The notes beneath the pieces were generated by a model. The model did not search any database. It was not told where the DNA came from and saw only the letters and a program-made list of their open reading frames with translations. DNA of 64,000 bases from the NCBI GenBank assembly GCA_002454815.1, contig DKJL01000007.1, positions 62,001 to 126,000 on the forward strand, read 5' to 3'. The DNA comes from Flavobacteriales bacterium UBA6693. Lineage in GTDB: Bacteria > Bacteroidota > Bacteroidia > Flavobacteriales > Weeksellaceae. Below are positions 42,155 to 50,644 of this stretch, piece after piece (position 1 is the stretch's first letter; each line of letters begins with the position of its first letter). A program made the translations under genes and the position numbers.

Positions 42155-44077
42155 TTACCAGCCGCCGCCGCCACCTCCGCCACCCCCGCCGCCGGAAAAT
42201 CCGCCGCCACCGGATCCACTCATCGAGCTGGAAGGTTGCGTTGCGGAACTCGAAATGGATTGTGATAAAGAAGAATTCAATGAATGTGCGAAATTCATAT
42301 TCATCAGCGAGGCGCCCACAAACCATCCGTTGGTCTGGTAAGGTTCCGTAATGCCTGATTGTTTCAGCATTGCCTGGAATTTATCTCCCCAGATTTTTTC
42401 GACGCCAAGCACCATGGCATAAGGCAGCAGCTTTTCGAAAACTTCCGGTGTCATCTTTGGCGGATTGTGGAACTGGAGCAGTTTTTCTTCCGCAGTTTCG
42501 AGGTACAGGTTAAAGCCGTCGATAAGTGATAAAGTCTGCAGTTTTTCTTCCGTCGGTTGTTTGATTAAAAATTGAAATAATACGAGACTGATAAAGCCAA
42601 AAATAGTAAAAGCATAAGTAGCGTAATATGCGACATTAATCAACCGGGTACCGTCAGCACGCATTAAAATCAAATATAAAAAAAGCACCGCAGCGGAAAC
42701 TAAGGCAAAGGCAACTTTTATCGCGGTGCTTCGTCCAAAATAAACGGAAAACACAATTCCCAGGAACGCGAGCGCAACGCTAAGTACGATCCCCGCAATT
42801 AAATGTACGTCACTGTAGGTTAAATTAAAGCTTATATATAAACCCAAGGCTGTGAGCGCAAGAACAGTCAGAATCGGAAAAATGAGTTTGCGCGCATTAT
42901 TGCCTTTTCGAAGAAAGGTGTCATGCTGATAGCGCAGGTTAGCCTGGAAATTAGTCACCGCACTTTCTACACGCGAACTGTACTTGCCACTAAAGTGAAC
43001 GCGGTCTTTCTCACCTGGAAACAACCGCTCCATGAGTTGCTGTTCTTCCGTCGGCAACGAGGTCTCGCTTTCTTTTAGTTTAATAACTTCGTAAGTTACG
43101 CCACCAAAAAGGCCGAGAATCCGGTCGTCTTTTTCTACGATTTTAACGAAACCTTTGACTGCAAGATTAACCAGCGAGGCGGAAATAAGATTATTGGTGT
43201 AAAACCCTTTCTGGAGATAACCTAGCGACGCCGGCGACAGATCACCGGGAACGTCGAACTGAGGAAATATTACAGGTTTCTGCGGATCTACGCCGTAGCG
43301 CTGCCAACTGATAATATAGTAAATACACAAAATAACCGCTGCCAATACGAGTAAAATAACAATACCGTACTTCTGCCAAAAACCGGGCGGTGGCGGCGGG
43401 GCAAATAAACCTTTTTCGAATCCGACGGCGATCGTCAGCCCTTCATGACGGCTGAGGTTTTTCGCGCTGAACCGTACGCTGTGATCATTAATTAATGAGG
43501 AAGTGCAATTCTGCTCGACTGCTCGGTAACCGCCGGAATAACACTGCTGCTGAATAATTTTTGCTTCGGCCGGCAACTGAAAAACGGCAGAAACTTCGTC
43601 AACAGGAAAATCCCAAAAAGTTCCGTTCACATTCCAGTAAAACTCATCGTATTTTTCAAAGAAACCAATTTGGTTCGACGTTGTATAAGTTAATTCATAC
43701 TCGTGGATGCCCGTCGGCAAAAGATAATCTTTACGTCCGAAATAAATGATTTCGTCATTGCCGGTTCTTTCGGTGCGATATTGTTCCGGTTCGTCATCTC
43801 GCTGAACTGACGTAATTGCGTAGGAGATTTTCTCTTTTTTTCCGTTAATGTTTCGCCATCGCGGCAGCGTGCGGAAAATTCCGCGCCGGATGCTGGCGCC
43901 GGTCACATATACCTTGATTTTTTCTGTTACGGTAACATTCGCTTCAGCATCCACCGAAATTGCAGCGTCGAAAGACACAATATGTTCATACGGTTTGAAT
44001 GCTGCAGAATCTTGGTAAATTTGACCAAAACCCAGCGTGCAGAGAAGCAGAAAAATTAAAGGAAAAAATCGGTTCAT
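42155..44077 (-). CDS. DUF2207 family membrane protein with poly-glycine tail
   Basis: A 640-residue inner-membrane protein. The signal peptide ends near LGFGQ, followed by the DUF2207 periplasmic beta domain (about 25-225; TVTEKIKVYVTGASIRRGIF, GIHEYELTYTTSNQIGFF). A first helix pair (GIVILLVLAAVILCIYYIIS) comes next, then a cytosolic region, several more helices (about 400-510), and a C-terminus ending SGSGGGGFSGGGGGGGGGGG-W. Gly-rich tails of this form are common in the family. It is downstream of lemA (3-nt gap), a widespread LemA-DUF2207 pairing of unknown envelope function. Confidence 0.88.
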   Translation of the reverse strand: MNRFFPLIFLLLCTLGFGQIYQDSAAFKPYEHIVSFDAAISVDAEANVTVTEKIKVYVTGASIRRGIFRTLPRWRNINGKKEKISYAITSVQRDDEPEQYRTERTGNDEIIYFGRKDYLLPTGIHEYELTYTTSNQIGFFEKYDEFYWNVNGTFWDFPVDEVSAVFQLPAEAKIIQQQCYSGGYRAVEQNCTSSLINDHSVRFSAKNLSRHEGLTIAVGFEKGLFAPPPPPGFWQKYGIVILLVLAAVILCIYYIISWQRYGVDPQKPVIFPQFDVPGDLSPASLGYLQKGFYTNNLISASLVNLAVKGFVKIVEKDDRILGLFGGVTYEVIKLKESETSLPTEEQQLMERLFPGEKDRVHFSGKYSSRVESAVTNFQANLRYQHDTFLRKGNNARKLIFPILTVLALTALGLYISFNLTYSDVHLIAGIVLSVALAFLGIVFSVYFGRSTAIKVAFALVSAAVLFLYLILMRADGTRLINVAYYATYAFTIFGFISLVLFQFLIKQPTEEKLQTLSLIDGFNLYLETAEEKLLQFHNPPKMTPEVFEKLLPYAMVLGVEKIWGDKFQAMLKQSGITEPYQTNGWFVGASLMNMNFAHSLNSSLSQSISSSATQPSSSMSGSGGGGFSGGGGGGGGGGGW

Positions 44078-44080
44078 GCA

Positions 44081-44635
44081 TTAAAATTTTACAGAAGGTA
44101 CGGCCCGTTCTGCAACATTTTCGAGCTCAAAGAAAGTAGCTTTGGTGAACGAATACATATTCGCAACAATATTGCTTGGGAAAGTTTCTACCAAAATATT
44201 ATTCTCGCGCACCGTACCATTATAATATCGGCGGGATTTTTCAATATCTCCTTCCAGCGCGGAAAGTTCGCCCTGCAACTGGATAAAATTGGTGTTCGCT
44301 TTCAAATCCGGATATTGTTCCGCCACAGCATTCAGGTTCATCATCGCCTGACTCAGATTTTTTTCGGCCGCTTCCTTTTGCTGCACCGTGTCCGCACTCA
44401 TAGCCGCTGCGCGTGCGCGCGTGACGCTGTCGAAAGTGTCGCGCTCGTGCGTTGCATAGCCTTTTACAGTTTCTACTAAGTTGGGAATCAGGTCATGCCG
44501 TTTTTTCAGCATCACATCGATACTGCTCCAGGCTTCCTGTACCATGGTACGTACCTTAACGAGGCGATTGTAAATAGAGATGCCGTAAAAAAACAGCAGT
44601 GCGGCCAGAGCCACGATAACTAAAATAGCGATCAT
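44081..44635 (-). CDS. lemA: LemA family protein
   Basis: A 184-residue protein with one N-terminal membrane helix (IAILVIVALAALLFFYGISI) and a long helical bundle outside. The family signature is clear: YNRLVKVRTMVQEAWSSIDV, MLKKRHDLIPNLVETVKGYA, then NLNAVAEQYPDLKANTNFIQ, and RRYYNGTVRENNILVETFPS. LemA proteins have unknown biochemistry, probably in envelope homeostasis. It is first in an operon with the DUF2207 gene. Confidence 0.95.
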   Translation of the reverse strand: MIAILVIVALAALLFFYGISIYNRLVKVRTMVQEAWSSIDVMLKKRHDLIPNLVETVKGYATHERDTFDSVTRARAAAMSADTVQQKEAAEKNLSQAMMNLNAVAEQYPDLKANTNFIQLQGELSALEGDIEKSRRYYNGTVRENNILVETFPSNIVANMYSFTKATFFELENVAERAVPSVKF

Positions 44636-44743
44636 AGAAATAGTTTTTAAGTTTTATAAATAGCTGAAGACATCTCAGTGATGCCCAAACGCAGTTATAA
44701 AGTTACAACTAATCACGATAACAGGCGACACGTCAAAAAAAAC

Positions 44744-44751
44744 TATCTTTG
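44744..44751 (+). promoter_or_regulatory. -7 box of der
   Basis: TATCTTTG is an exact -7 box that starts a leader of about 65 nt. Confidence 0.55.
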
Positions 44752-44762
44752 CAAAAAATTTT

Positions 44763-44807
44763 TGGGCTCGAAGCGTTCGAGTAACCCATTAATAATGTCA
44801 TTATTAA
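44763..44807 (+). promoter_or_regulatory. Structured der leader: hairpin plus 19-nt palindrome
   Basis: Hairpin TGGG-CTCGAA (44763-44772), loop GCG, TTCGAG-taa-CCCA (to 44788) is followed at once by TTAATAATG-T-CATTATTAA (44789-44807), a perfect inverted repeat that folds as a 7-bp RNA stem. The end is 10 nt before the der ATG. Confidence 0.5.
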
Positions 44808-44817
44808 ATAAAATTTT

Positions 44818-46125
44818 ATGTCGAATATTGTCGCCATTGTCGGACGTCCCAATGTAGGGAAATCCACGTTATTTAACCGGTTTCTGGAAAGAAGAGAAGC
44901 GATCGTGGATTCCACAGCCGGCGTTACCAGAGACCGCCACTACGGAAAATCAGATTGGAACGGGGTGGATTTTACCGTCATCGATACCGGTGGTTATGAA
45001 ATAAATACGGAAGATGTCTTTCAGGAAGAAATCATCAAACAGGTAGAGCTAGCCGTCGATGAAGCCACTTCAATCATTTTCATGCTCAACGTCGCGGAAG
45101 GTTTAACTGATACGGACCAGGAAATTTTCGAAATGTTGCGTAGATCCGGAAAACCGGTATATGTGACGATAAATAAAGTAGACAGCTCGAAGGAGGAACT
45201 TGCCGCCACAGAATTTTACCAACTCGGAATAGAAAAATATTACACCATGTCCTCTGCCACAGGTTCGGGCACGGGTGAATTGCTGGATGCCATCGTAGCC
45301 GATTTTCCTACGACCGAATACAAAGATCCTTTTGAAGGGTTGCCAAAAATAACGATTGCCGGGCGACCAAATGTCGGGAAATCGACGCTGACCAATGCTT
45401 TGCTTGATGTAGAACGTAATATCGTTACTGATGTTGCCGGCACGACCCGCGATTCTATCCAGACTCTGTACAATAAATTCGGACACGAATTCGTGCTGGT
45501 GGACACCGCCGGGATGCGTCGGAAAGCCAAGGTAAAAGAAGACTTGGAGTTTTATTCCGTCATGCGCTCCATCCGTTCTATCGAATATTCCGATGTCGTC
45601 ATTATTATGGTGGATGCTACTTTGGGCTGGGAATCTCAGGATATGAATATTTTCGGCCTCGCCCAGAAAAACCGTAAAGGCATCGTCATCGTGGTCAATA
45701 AATGGGATTTGGTGGAAAAAGAGACCAATACCATGCGAGATTTCGAGGCCAGAATCAAAGAAAAAATTGGCCAGTTCACCGATATTCCTGTCCTTTTTGT
45801 GTCGGCACTTACAAAACAGCGAATCCTTAAAGCCGTGGAAGTTGCCATGGAAGTTTATGAGAACCGCGCCAAAAAAATCAAAACTTCCAAATTAAACGAA
45901 GTAATGCTGCCGGTTTTTGAGCAGACGCCACCGCCAGCGCTAAAAGGGAAATATGTAAAAATTAAATATTGTGTGCAATTGCCTACGCCGAGTCCACAAT
46001 TTGTGTTTTTCTGTAATCTGCCGCAGTACGTGAAAGAGCCGTACAAACGTTTTGCAGAAAACCAGCTTCGCAAACATTTTGGCTTTACCGGAGTTCCGAT
46101 CGAAGTCTATTTCCGTCAGAAATAA
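44818..46125 (+). CDS. der: Ribosome biogenesis GTPase Der (EngA)
   Basis: A 435-residue double GTPase needed for 50S subunit maturation. Two G domains are complete: G1 GRPNVGKST (residues about 8-16 and again at about 182), G3 DTGGYE and DTAGMRRK, and G4 NKVD and NKWD. The C-terminal KH-like domain includes VKIKYCVQLPTPSPQFVFFC. The order and length match Der across bacteria. It is transcribed alone from a promoter with a structured leader, and a terminator follows. Confidence 0.97.
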   Translation: MSNIVAIVGRPNVGKSTLFNRFLERREAIVDSTAGVTRDRHYGKSDWNGVDFTVIDTGGYEINTEDVFQEEIIKQVELAVDEATSIIFMLNVAEGLTDTDQEIFEMLRRSGKPVYVTINKVDSSKEELAATEFYQLGIEKYYTMSSATGSGTGELLDAIVADFPTTEYKDPFEGLPKITIAGRPNVGKSTLTNALLDVERNIVTDVAGTTRDSIQTLYNKFGHEFVLVDTAGMRRKAKVKEDLEFYSVMRSIRSIEYSDVVIIMVDATLGWESQDMNIFGLAQKNRKGIVIVVNKWDLVEKETNTMRDFEARIKEKIGQFTDIPVLFVSALTKQRILKAVEVAMEVYENRAKKIKTSKLNEVMLPVFEQTPPPALKGKYVKIKYCVQLPTPSPQFVFFCNLPQYVKEPYKRFAENQLRKHFGFTGVPIEVYFRQK

Positions 46126-46130
46126 AATTT

Positions 46131-46155
46131 TAGCCGGCAAGTTAGCCGGCTTTTT
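46131..46155 (+). terminator. Terminator of der
   Basis: AGCCGGC (46132-46138) and GCCGGCT (46145-46151) form a 7-bp stem over AAGTTA, followed by five T. Confidence 0.85.
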
Positions 46156-46182
46156 CAGACCTTTGCACTTTAAATTTTAATT

Positions 46183-46833
46183 ATGGTTACCGTTTTATCC
46201 GATACTTTTTCGCTCGTCAACACGTGGATTAATGAGTTGCGTAACGTCGACATTCAGCAGGACCGCCTGCGTTTCCGCAGAAATATGGAGCGCATTGGCG
46301 AGATTGCTGCTTTTGAAATAAGCAAAGGACTTGAGACGGCACAACGCGAAATCACCACGCCACTCGACAGAATTACCGTCATGGAAGTTGCCGTACAACC
46401 TGTAATTACTACGATCCTGCGCGCCGGCGTACCATTGTTCCAGGGTTTACTGAACTATCTTGACCAAGCAGACTGTGGTTTCGTGGCTGCGTACCGGCAG
46501 CATGATGCCAATGATTATTTTTCAATCAAACAGGATTATCTCACGTGTCCGAATATCGACGGCCGTCCGCTGATCGTTGCAGATCCAATGTTGGCCACAG
46601 GCGCAAGTTTAATCGAAGCAATCAAGGATTTACTGAATCATGGTAAGCCGACGCAGCTGCATATCGTCGTTGCGATTGCATCACAGCAGGGCGTTGATGT
46701 CATCAGTAAGGAATATCCCGACGCGAAAATTTGGGTGGGTGTCATCGATCCTGATCTTACCGAAAAAGGCTACATCACACCGGGTTTGGGCGACGCCGGT
46801 GATTTATCCTATGGAGAAAAACTGCAGCGCTAA
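46183..46833 (+). CDS. upp: Uracil phosphoribosyltransferase
   Basis: Pyrimidine salvage enzyme making UMP from uracil and PRPP, 216 residues. The PRPP loop is ADPMLATGASLIEAI (about residue 127), and the uracil-binding region is visible as GYITPGLGDAGDLSYG at the C-terminus. IVVAIASQQGVDVI lies between them. The last four bases overlap the tail of the convergent comF gene (46830-46833), so transcripts of the two may collide. Confidence 0.95.
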   Translation: MVTVLSDTFSLVNTWINELRNVDIQQDRLRFRRNMERIGEIAAFEISKGLETAQREITTPLDRITVMEVAVQPVITTILRAGVPLFQGLLNYLDQADCGFVAAYRQHDANDYFSIKQDYLTCPNIDGRPLIVADPMLATGASLIEAIKDLLNHGKPTQLHIVVAIASQQGVDVISKEYPDAKIWVGVIDPDLTEKGYITPGLGDAGDLSYGEKLQR

Positions 46834-47483
46834 TCCATCGCCATCACCAACACGCTGACTTTATTGTTTCCACTTTTAAGAATTTGCCAGGCCACGGCGC
46901 TCATGGTGTTTCCGGTCGTAAAAACATCATCGATCAGCAAAACATGACGGTGTTGCAGCGGCTTTGTAACGGAAAACAGTTCTTCGTTCACGTTACGTTG
47001 TTCCCGGCCCTTCAGCGCCTGTGCTTTCTTATAAATATTTCGCTTGATCAAAGCATGGTCGCACGGAATCTGCCACAGCCGCGACAGTTCATCACCGAAA
47101 ACATGCAGCTGATTATAGCCGCGCTGCCTCTGTTTGCGAGGATGCAGCGGCACGGTTGTCAACAGATCCGGGGGATTATTACCAAATTCAATACTCGCAG
47201 AAATCCACTGCGCCATAAGAGCACCGAGTTTTTCGCGGCCGCCGTATTTAAGCTGATGAACGATTTTCTGGCTCGCACTTTCCTTTTCAAAATGCATCAG
47301 TGCAAACGCTTCTTCTACCGGGAACAGCAGCCGGCATTTTTCCGTCAGCTCGTTACTTTGGCCGTATCGATGATGCGTGAAATGCAGCTGATCAAAGCAG
47401 TTTTGGCAAATAGCAGCACCGCCGGAAATCACTTTCGTGCATTCAAGACAGCGGTTGGGGAAGAGTAACTCGATTACCGGCAT
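46830..47483 (-). CDS. comF: ComF family phosphoribosyltransferase-like protein
   Basis: A 217-residue protein of the ComF/GntX family, linked to DNA uptake in competent bacteria. An N-terminal zinc ribbon (CLECTKVISGGAAICQNC, two CxxC) precedes a type I PRTase domain: VPLHPRKQRQRGYNQ and the PRPP loop LLIDDVFTTGNTMSA. The longer open frame to 47663 runs into repeat copy E, so the start MPVIELLFPN is chosen. The 4-nt tail overlap with upp is odd but clear. Confidence 0.88.
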   Translation of the reverse strand: MPVIELLFPNRCLECTKVISGGAAICQNCFDQLHFTHHRYGQSNELTEKCRLLFPVEEAFALMHFEKESASQKIVHQLKYGGREKLGALMAQWISASIEFGNNPPDLLTTVPLHPRKQRQRGYNQLHVFGDELSRLWQIPCDHALIKRNIYKKAQALKGREQRNVNEELFSVTKPLQHRHVLLIDDVFTTGNTMSAVAWQILKSGNNKVSVLVMAMD

Positions 47484-47562
47484 ATCGCGTTTGTTTTCCT
47501 GAAAGTTATCAAATAAATCTGAGTTATTTCGCAGCTTTTTTCTGTGCCGACTGATGCAATTT

Positions 47563-47695
47563 GTTTTTTTTGTGGGCGTGTATTCCGCCTGGCATATGCC
47601 TCTGCAGAATACCGCGCTTTCCGTTGCAATCCGCGGCCCGATTCCGGCCCGCGGGATTTCCACTGCAATCGCTCACGCAGTGCGTGCTTTCGTAT
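47563..47695 (+). repeat. GC-rich intergenic repeat, copy E
   Basis: A T run and GTGGGCGTGTATTCC are followed by GCTTTCCGTTGCAATCC and then GGGATTTCCACTGCAATC, with the direct TTTCC..TGCAATC pair about 35 nt apart. Confidence 0.7.
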
Positions 47696-47751
47696 CGGGT
47701 TTAGCAGTAAATTGACGCTTTTTTCTGTTATTTAAATCTTTCAGGATTCTT

Positions 47752-47759
47752 TACCTTTG
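47752..47759 (+). promoter_or_regulatory. -7 box of queD, near-leaderless
   Basis: TACCTTTG is an exact -7 box 4 nt before the ATG at 47764. Confidence 0.55.
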
Positions 47760-47763
47760 CACT

Positions 47764-48228
47764 ATGATACGCATTACGAAAATCTTCACCTTCGAGACCG
47801 CTCATGTCCTTTATAATTACGACGGAAAGTGCAAAAATATGCACGGCCATTCTTATAAACTTTTTGTTACCGTAAAAGGCAAACCGGTCGATGATGTGGC
47901 ACATCCCAAAAACGGAATGGTGGTGGATTTTGGCGATATTAAGAAAATAGTGAAAGCCGAAATTATCGAAGTTTGGGATCACGCGGTTTTGCTGAACGGT
48001 TTAACGCCCCACCGAAATCTCGGTCAGGAACTGGAGCAGCAGGGCCATAAAGTTATCTACTGTGATTATCAGCCCACGTGCGAAAATATGCTCTACGAAA
48101 TTGCAGCAAAAATCAGAAATCAACTTCCGGCCAACGTAAGTTTAGCCTACCTGAAACTCCACGAAACAGAAAATTCCTACGGCGAATGGTTTGCTGAAGA
48201 AAATCCGGTGAAGACCGAAACAGTCTAA
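47764..48228 (+). CDS. queD: 6-carboxytetrahydropterin synthase / 6-pyruvoyl-tetrahydropterin synthase family (QueD-like)
   Basis: A 154-residue T-fold enzyme that converts dihydroneopterin triphosphate in queuosine or pterin synthesis. The zinc histidines are in FETAHVL and NMHGHSY (about residues 13, 28 and 30). The catalytic segment includes DFGDIKKIVKAEI and WDHAVLLN, and the C-terminal LKLHETENSYGEW holds the substrate-binding Glu. The active-site Cys of QueD is seen in GKCKNMHGH. No other queuosine gene is nearby, so the pathway is by family only. Confidence 0.9.
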   Translation: MIRITKIFTFETAHVLYNYDGKCKNMHGHSYKLFVTVKGKPVDDVAHPKNGMVVDFGDIKKIVKAEIIEVWDHAVLLNGLTPHRNLGQELEQQGHKVIYCDYQPTCENMLYEIAAKIRNQLPANVSLAYLKLHETENSYGEWFAEENPVKTETV

Positions 48229-48264
48229 TCTTACTCGAAGATCTCGAAATTTCAGCACAGAATT

Positions 48265-49032
48265 ATGAATATTGATTTAGCACCCGGAAAGAAAATATAC
48301 TTTGCTTCCGATCAGCATTTCGGCGCGCCGACGCCACCTGAAAGTAAAGTTCGCGAGGAGAAATTTATCCGCTGGCTTGATGAGATAAAACTTGATGCAC
48401 AAGTGCTTTTCCTCATGGGTGACTTATTCGATTTCTGGCATGAGTGGACGCACGTAATTCCTAAAGGTTATGTTCGCGTTCTGGGCAAATTGGCCGAACT
48501 GAAGGATGCTGGTATTCAGCTTTATCTTTTTGTGGGCAACCACGATTTGTGGATGAAAAATTACTTCGAAGAAGAAATTGGCTGCGTGGTATATTTCGAA
48601 AAACAATATTTTCACATTGCAGGTAAAAAATTCTTGTTAGCACACGGCGACGGCCTCGGGCCCGGCGACAAGGGTTACAAACGCATGAAAAAACTCTTCA
48701 CTAATCCAGTCGCGCAGTGGGCCTTTAAGTGGCTGCATCCAGATATTGCGATGAAAGTCGCTATCTATTTTTCCACTAAAAATAAAATGATTTCCGGAGA
48801 TGAAGACAAGGAATTTCTTGGCGAAGACAAAGAATTTCTCATTTTATATTCCAAAGAAAAACTCAAAACCGAAAAAATTAATTATTTCGTCTACGGTCAC
48901 CGACATCTGCCGATGGTTTTGGATTTAGAAAATGGCCGGGCAAAGTACATTAACCTCGGCGACTGGATTTCCTATTTTACCTACGGCGTTTTCGATGGTG
49001 ATGATTTTCAGCTGAACTCTTTTCGGGGTTAA
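48265..49032 (+). CDS. lpxH: UDP-2,3-diacylglucosamine diphosphatase (LpxH-like)
   Basis: Calcineurin-like metallophosphoesterase of 255 residues that releases lipid X in lipid A synthesis at the inner-membrane face. The metal-site motifs appear in order: SDQHFG (from DxH), GDLFDFW, GNHDLW, LLAHGDG and VYGHRHLP. The C-terminal NLGDWISYFTYGVF is typical of the LpxH group in Bacteroidota. It is cotranscribed with queD or has its own weak promoter in the 36-nt gap; no link between the two pathways is implied. Confidence 0.88.
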   Translation: MNIDLAPGKKIYFASDQHFGAPTPPESKVREEKFIRWLDEIKLDAQVLFLMGDLFDFWHEWTHVIPKGYVRVLGKLAELKDAGIQLYLFVGNHDLWMKNYFEEEIGCVVYFEKQYFHIAGKKFLLAHGDGLGPGDKGYKRMKKLFTNPVAQWAFKWLHPDIAMKVAIYFSTKNKMISGDEDKEFLGEDKEFLILYSKEKLKTEKINYFVYGHRHLPMVLDLENGRAKYINLGDWISYFTYGVFDGDDFQLNSFRG

Positions 49033-49115
49033 TGGTATTGATAGTCAGTATCAATTATTTGTCGCTGTGTGTGGTATTATAATTGCGATTTGTGCCGAAA
49101 ATAATTTTAAATCCC

Positions 49116-49526
49116 ATGAAAAAAACAATTATTGCTTTTGTCTTTTCCTTGTTTTCAATTTTTGCCTTAGCGCAAAAGCAACAGGCCAGCTATCAGTTAT
49201 CGAGCCACATCCTCGACGTTTCCAAAGGAATGCCGGCCAACGAGGTAACCATTAAACTCGAAAAATATGATACGATGTCAAAAACCTGGCATTATGTTGC
49301 AGAAAAAATCACCGACAAAAACGGTCGCGTGCCGGATTTTTTAGCAGGAGATGATAACCGCGGTATCTATAAACTGACGTATTTCACCAGCGACTATTTT
49401 AAGAGAAACAAAACAGAAACCTTTTATCCTTTCATCGAAGTCGTTTTTGAAATAACAGATTCTACGCATTATCATGTTCCGATCACTTTGTCAGCCTTCG
49501 GTTATTCCACTTATAGGGGCAACTGA
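49116..49526 (+). CDS. uraH: Hydroxyisourate hydrolase / transthyretin-like protein, exported
   Basis: A 136-residue protein of the transthyretin-like family with a signal peptide (FALAQKQQ). The N-terminal SSHILDVSKGMPANEVTIKL carries the catalytic His, and KNGRVPDF carries the Arg. HYHVPITLSAFGYSTYRGN closes the protein. Canonical enzymes end YRGS; here the last residue is Asn. The ring-opening of 5-hydroxyisourate in the periplasm is the expected reaction. No urate oxidase or other purine gene is nearby. Confidence 0.85.
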   Translation: MKKTIIAFVFSLFSIFALAQKQQASYQLSSHILDVSKGMPANEVTIKLEKYDTMSKTWHYVAEKITDKNGRVPDFLAGDDNRGIYKLTYFTSDYFKRNKTETFYPFIEVVFEITDSTHYHVPITLSAFGYSTYRGN

Positions 49527-49553
49527 TCTTTTATATCAATACACAAGATTGAC

Positions 49554-49587
49554 CGGAATTCAAGATTTTATTTTGAATTCCGTTTTT
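49554..49587 (+). terminator. Terminator of uraH
   Basis: CGGAATTCAA (49554-49563) and TTGAATTCCG (49573-49582) form a perfect 10-bp stem, followed by five T. Confidence 0.87.
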
Positions 49588-49618
49588 GTTTCGTGACTTT
49601 TGTATTTTGAAAAAAGAA

Positions 49619-50629
49619 ATGACCGATATTTTCAATATTACGACCGAAGCGGAATTCCGCGCAAAATGCCTCGAAACTTTTCAGTATCAATATCAAAACG
49701 TAGAGATCTACCGCAAATTTGTCGATTTTCTCGGCGTTGATCCTGCAACTGTAAATTCGCTGGAAACGATTCCCTTTTTGCCGATTGAGATGTTTAAAAA
49801 TCACACCATTGTAGTGGCTGATTCCGTGGCATCTTTATGTTTTCAGAGTTCCGGCACCACGCAGAGAAATTTGTCCCGGCACTGGATCGCCGATCCTGGT
49901 TTGTACGAAAAAAGTATTTACGAAAGTTTTTCAAAGTTCATCGGCCAGCCAGAAGAGTGTATTTTTCTGGGCTTATTGCCCAGCTATCTCGAAAAGCAAA
50001 ACTCGTCGCTGATTTATATGGTTGACTTTTTAATGAAAAAATCCCAGCACCCGGAAAATGGTTATTTCCTTTACAATCACGCAGACTTGCTGCAGCGGCT
50101 GGAACAACTTGCGCAAAGTGATCGAAAAATACTCTTATTCGGAGTGTCTTTTGCCTTACTGGATTTTCTGGATTCTGTAAAAAAAATAACACCGGAAGAT
50201 TTGCGTTTGCCCCAACTCACCGTAATTGAAACTGGTGGAATGAAGGGACGCAAAGAAGAAATGACCAAGGACGAGCTGCTTTTTATTTTGCAAAAGGGCT
50301 TTGGCACCAAGCGGATTTTCTCCGAATATTCGATGACGGAGTTGCTTTCGCAGGCGTATTCGCTGGGAGAAAATATTTACGAGTGTCCCAACTGGATGCG
50401 CGTTTTGGTGCGCAATACCGAAGATCCGATGTCTTATGTCGAACCGAGCCGAAATGGCGCCATCAACATTATCGATCTGGCCAACCGGCATTCCTGCAGT
50501 TTCATTGCGACACAGGATCTGGGAAAGATTGTCACCGGCGGAGCGGGCAGCACGCTTGGGCAACCCTTTCAGGTCTTGGGACGTATCGATCATTCTGACA
50601 TTCGCGGCTGTAGTCTGCTGGTTTCTTAA
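49619..50629 (+). CDS. LuxE-family acyl-protein synthetase-like adenylating enzyme
   Basis: A 336-residue relative of acyl-protein synthetase LuxE and phenylacetate-CoA ligases (ANL superfamily). The adenylate-forming loop reads CFQSSGTTQRNLSRHW, VIETGGMKGRKEEM is the A5-like region, and RIFSEYSMTELLSQAYSLG is the Y/S-x-x-T-E motif. The C-terminal part ends at the ATQDLGKIV and VLGRIDHSDIRG motifs (the D-x-G...R element). Flavobacterial members adjoin lipid or surface polymer genes. The substrate is unknown. The start at 49619 is preferred because homology begins at TDIFNITTE. Confidence 0.82.
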   Translation: MTDIFNITTEAEFRAKCLETFQYQYQNVEIYRKFVDFLGVDPATVNSLETIPFLPIEMFKNHTIVVADSVASLCFQSSGTTQRNLSRHWIADPGLYEKSIYESFSKFIGQPEECIFLGLLPSYLEKQNSSLIYMVDFLMKKSQHPENGYFLYNHADLLQRLEQLAQSDRKILLFGVSFALLDFLDSVKKITPEDLRLPQLTVIETGGMKGRKEEMTKDELLFILQKGFGTKRIFSEYSMTELLSQAYSLGENIYECPNWMRVLVRNTEDPMSYVEPSRNGAINIIDLANRHSCSFIATQDLGKIVTGGAGSTLGQPFQVLGRIDHSDIRGCSLLVS

Positions 50630-50644
50630 ACTGACCTTTAAATC

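Noticed and set aside
44790..44807. AT-rich palindrome near der as a terminator
   Set aside because: It lies between a promoter and its start codon and has no T run; a leader structure or operator fits better.
47484..47663. N-terminal extension of ComF
   Set aside because: It runs into repeat copy E, and the family zinc ribbon starts right after MPVIEL.
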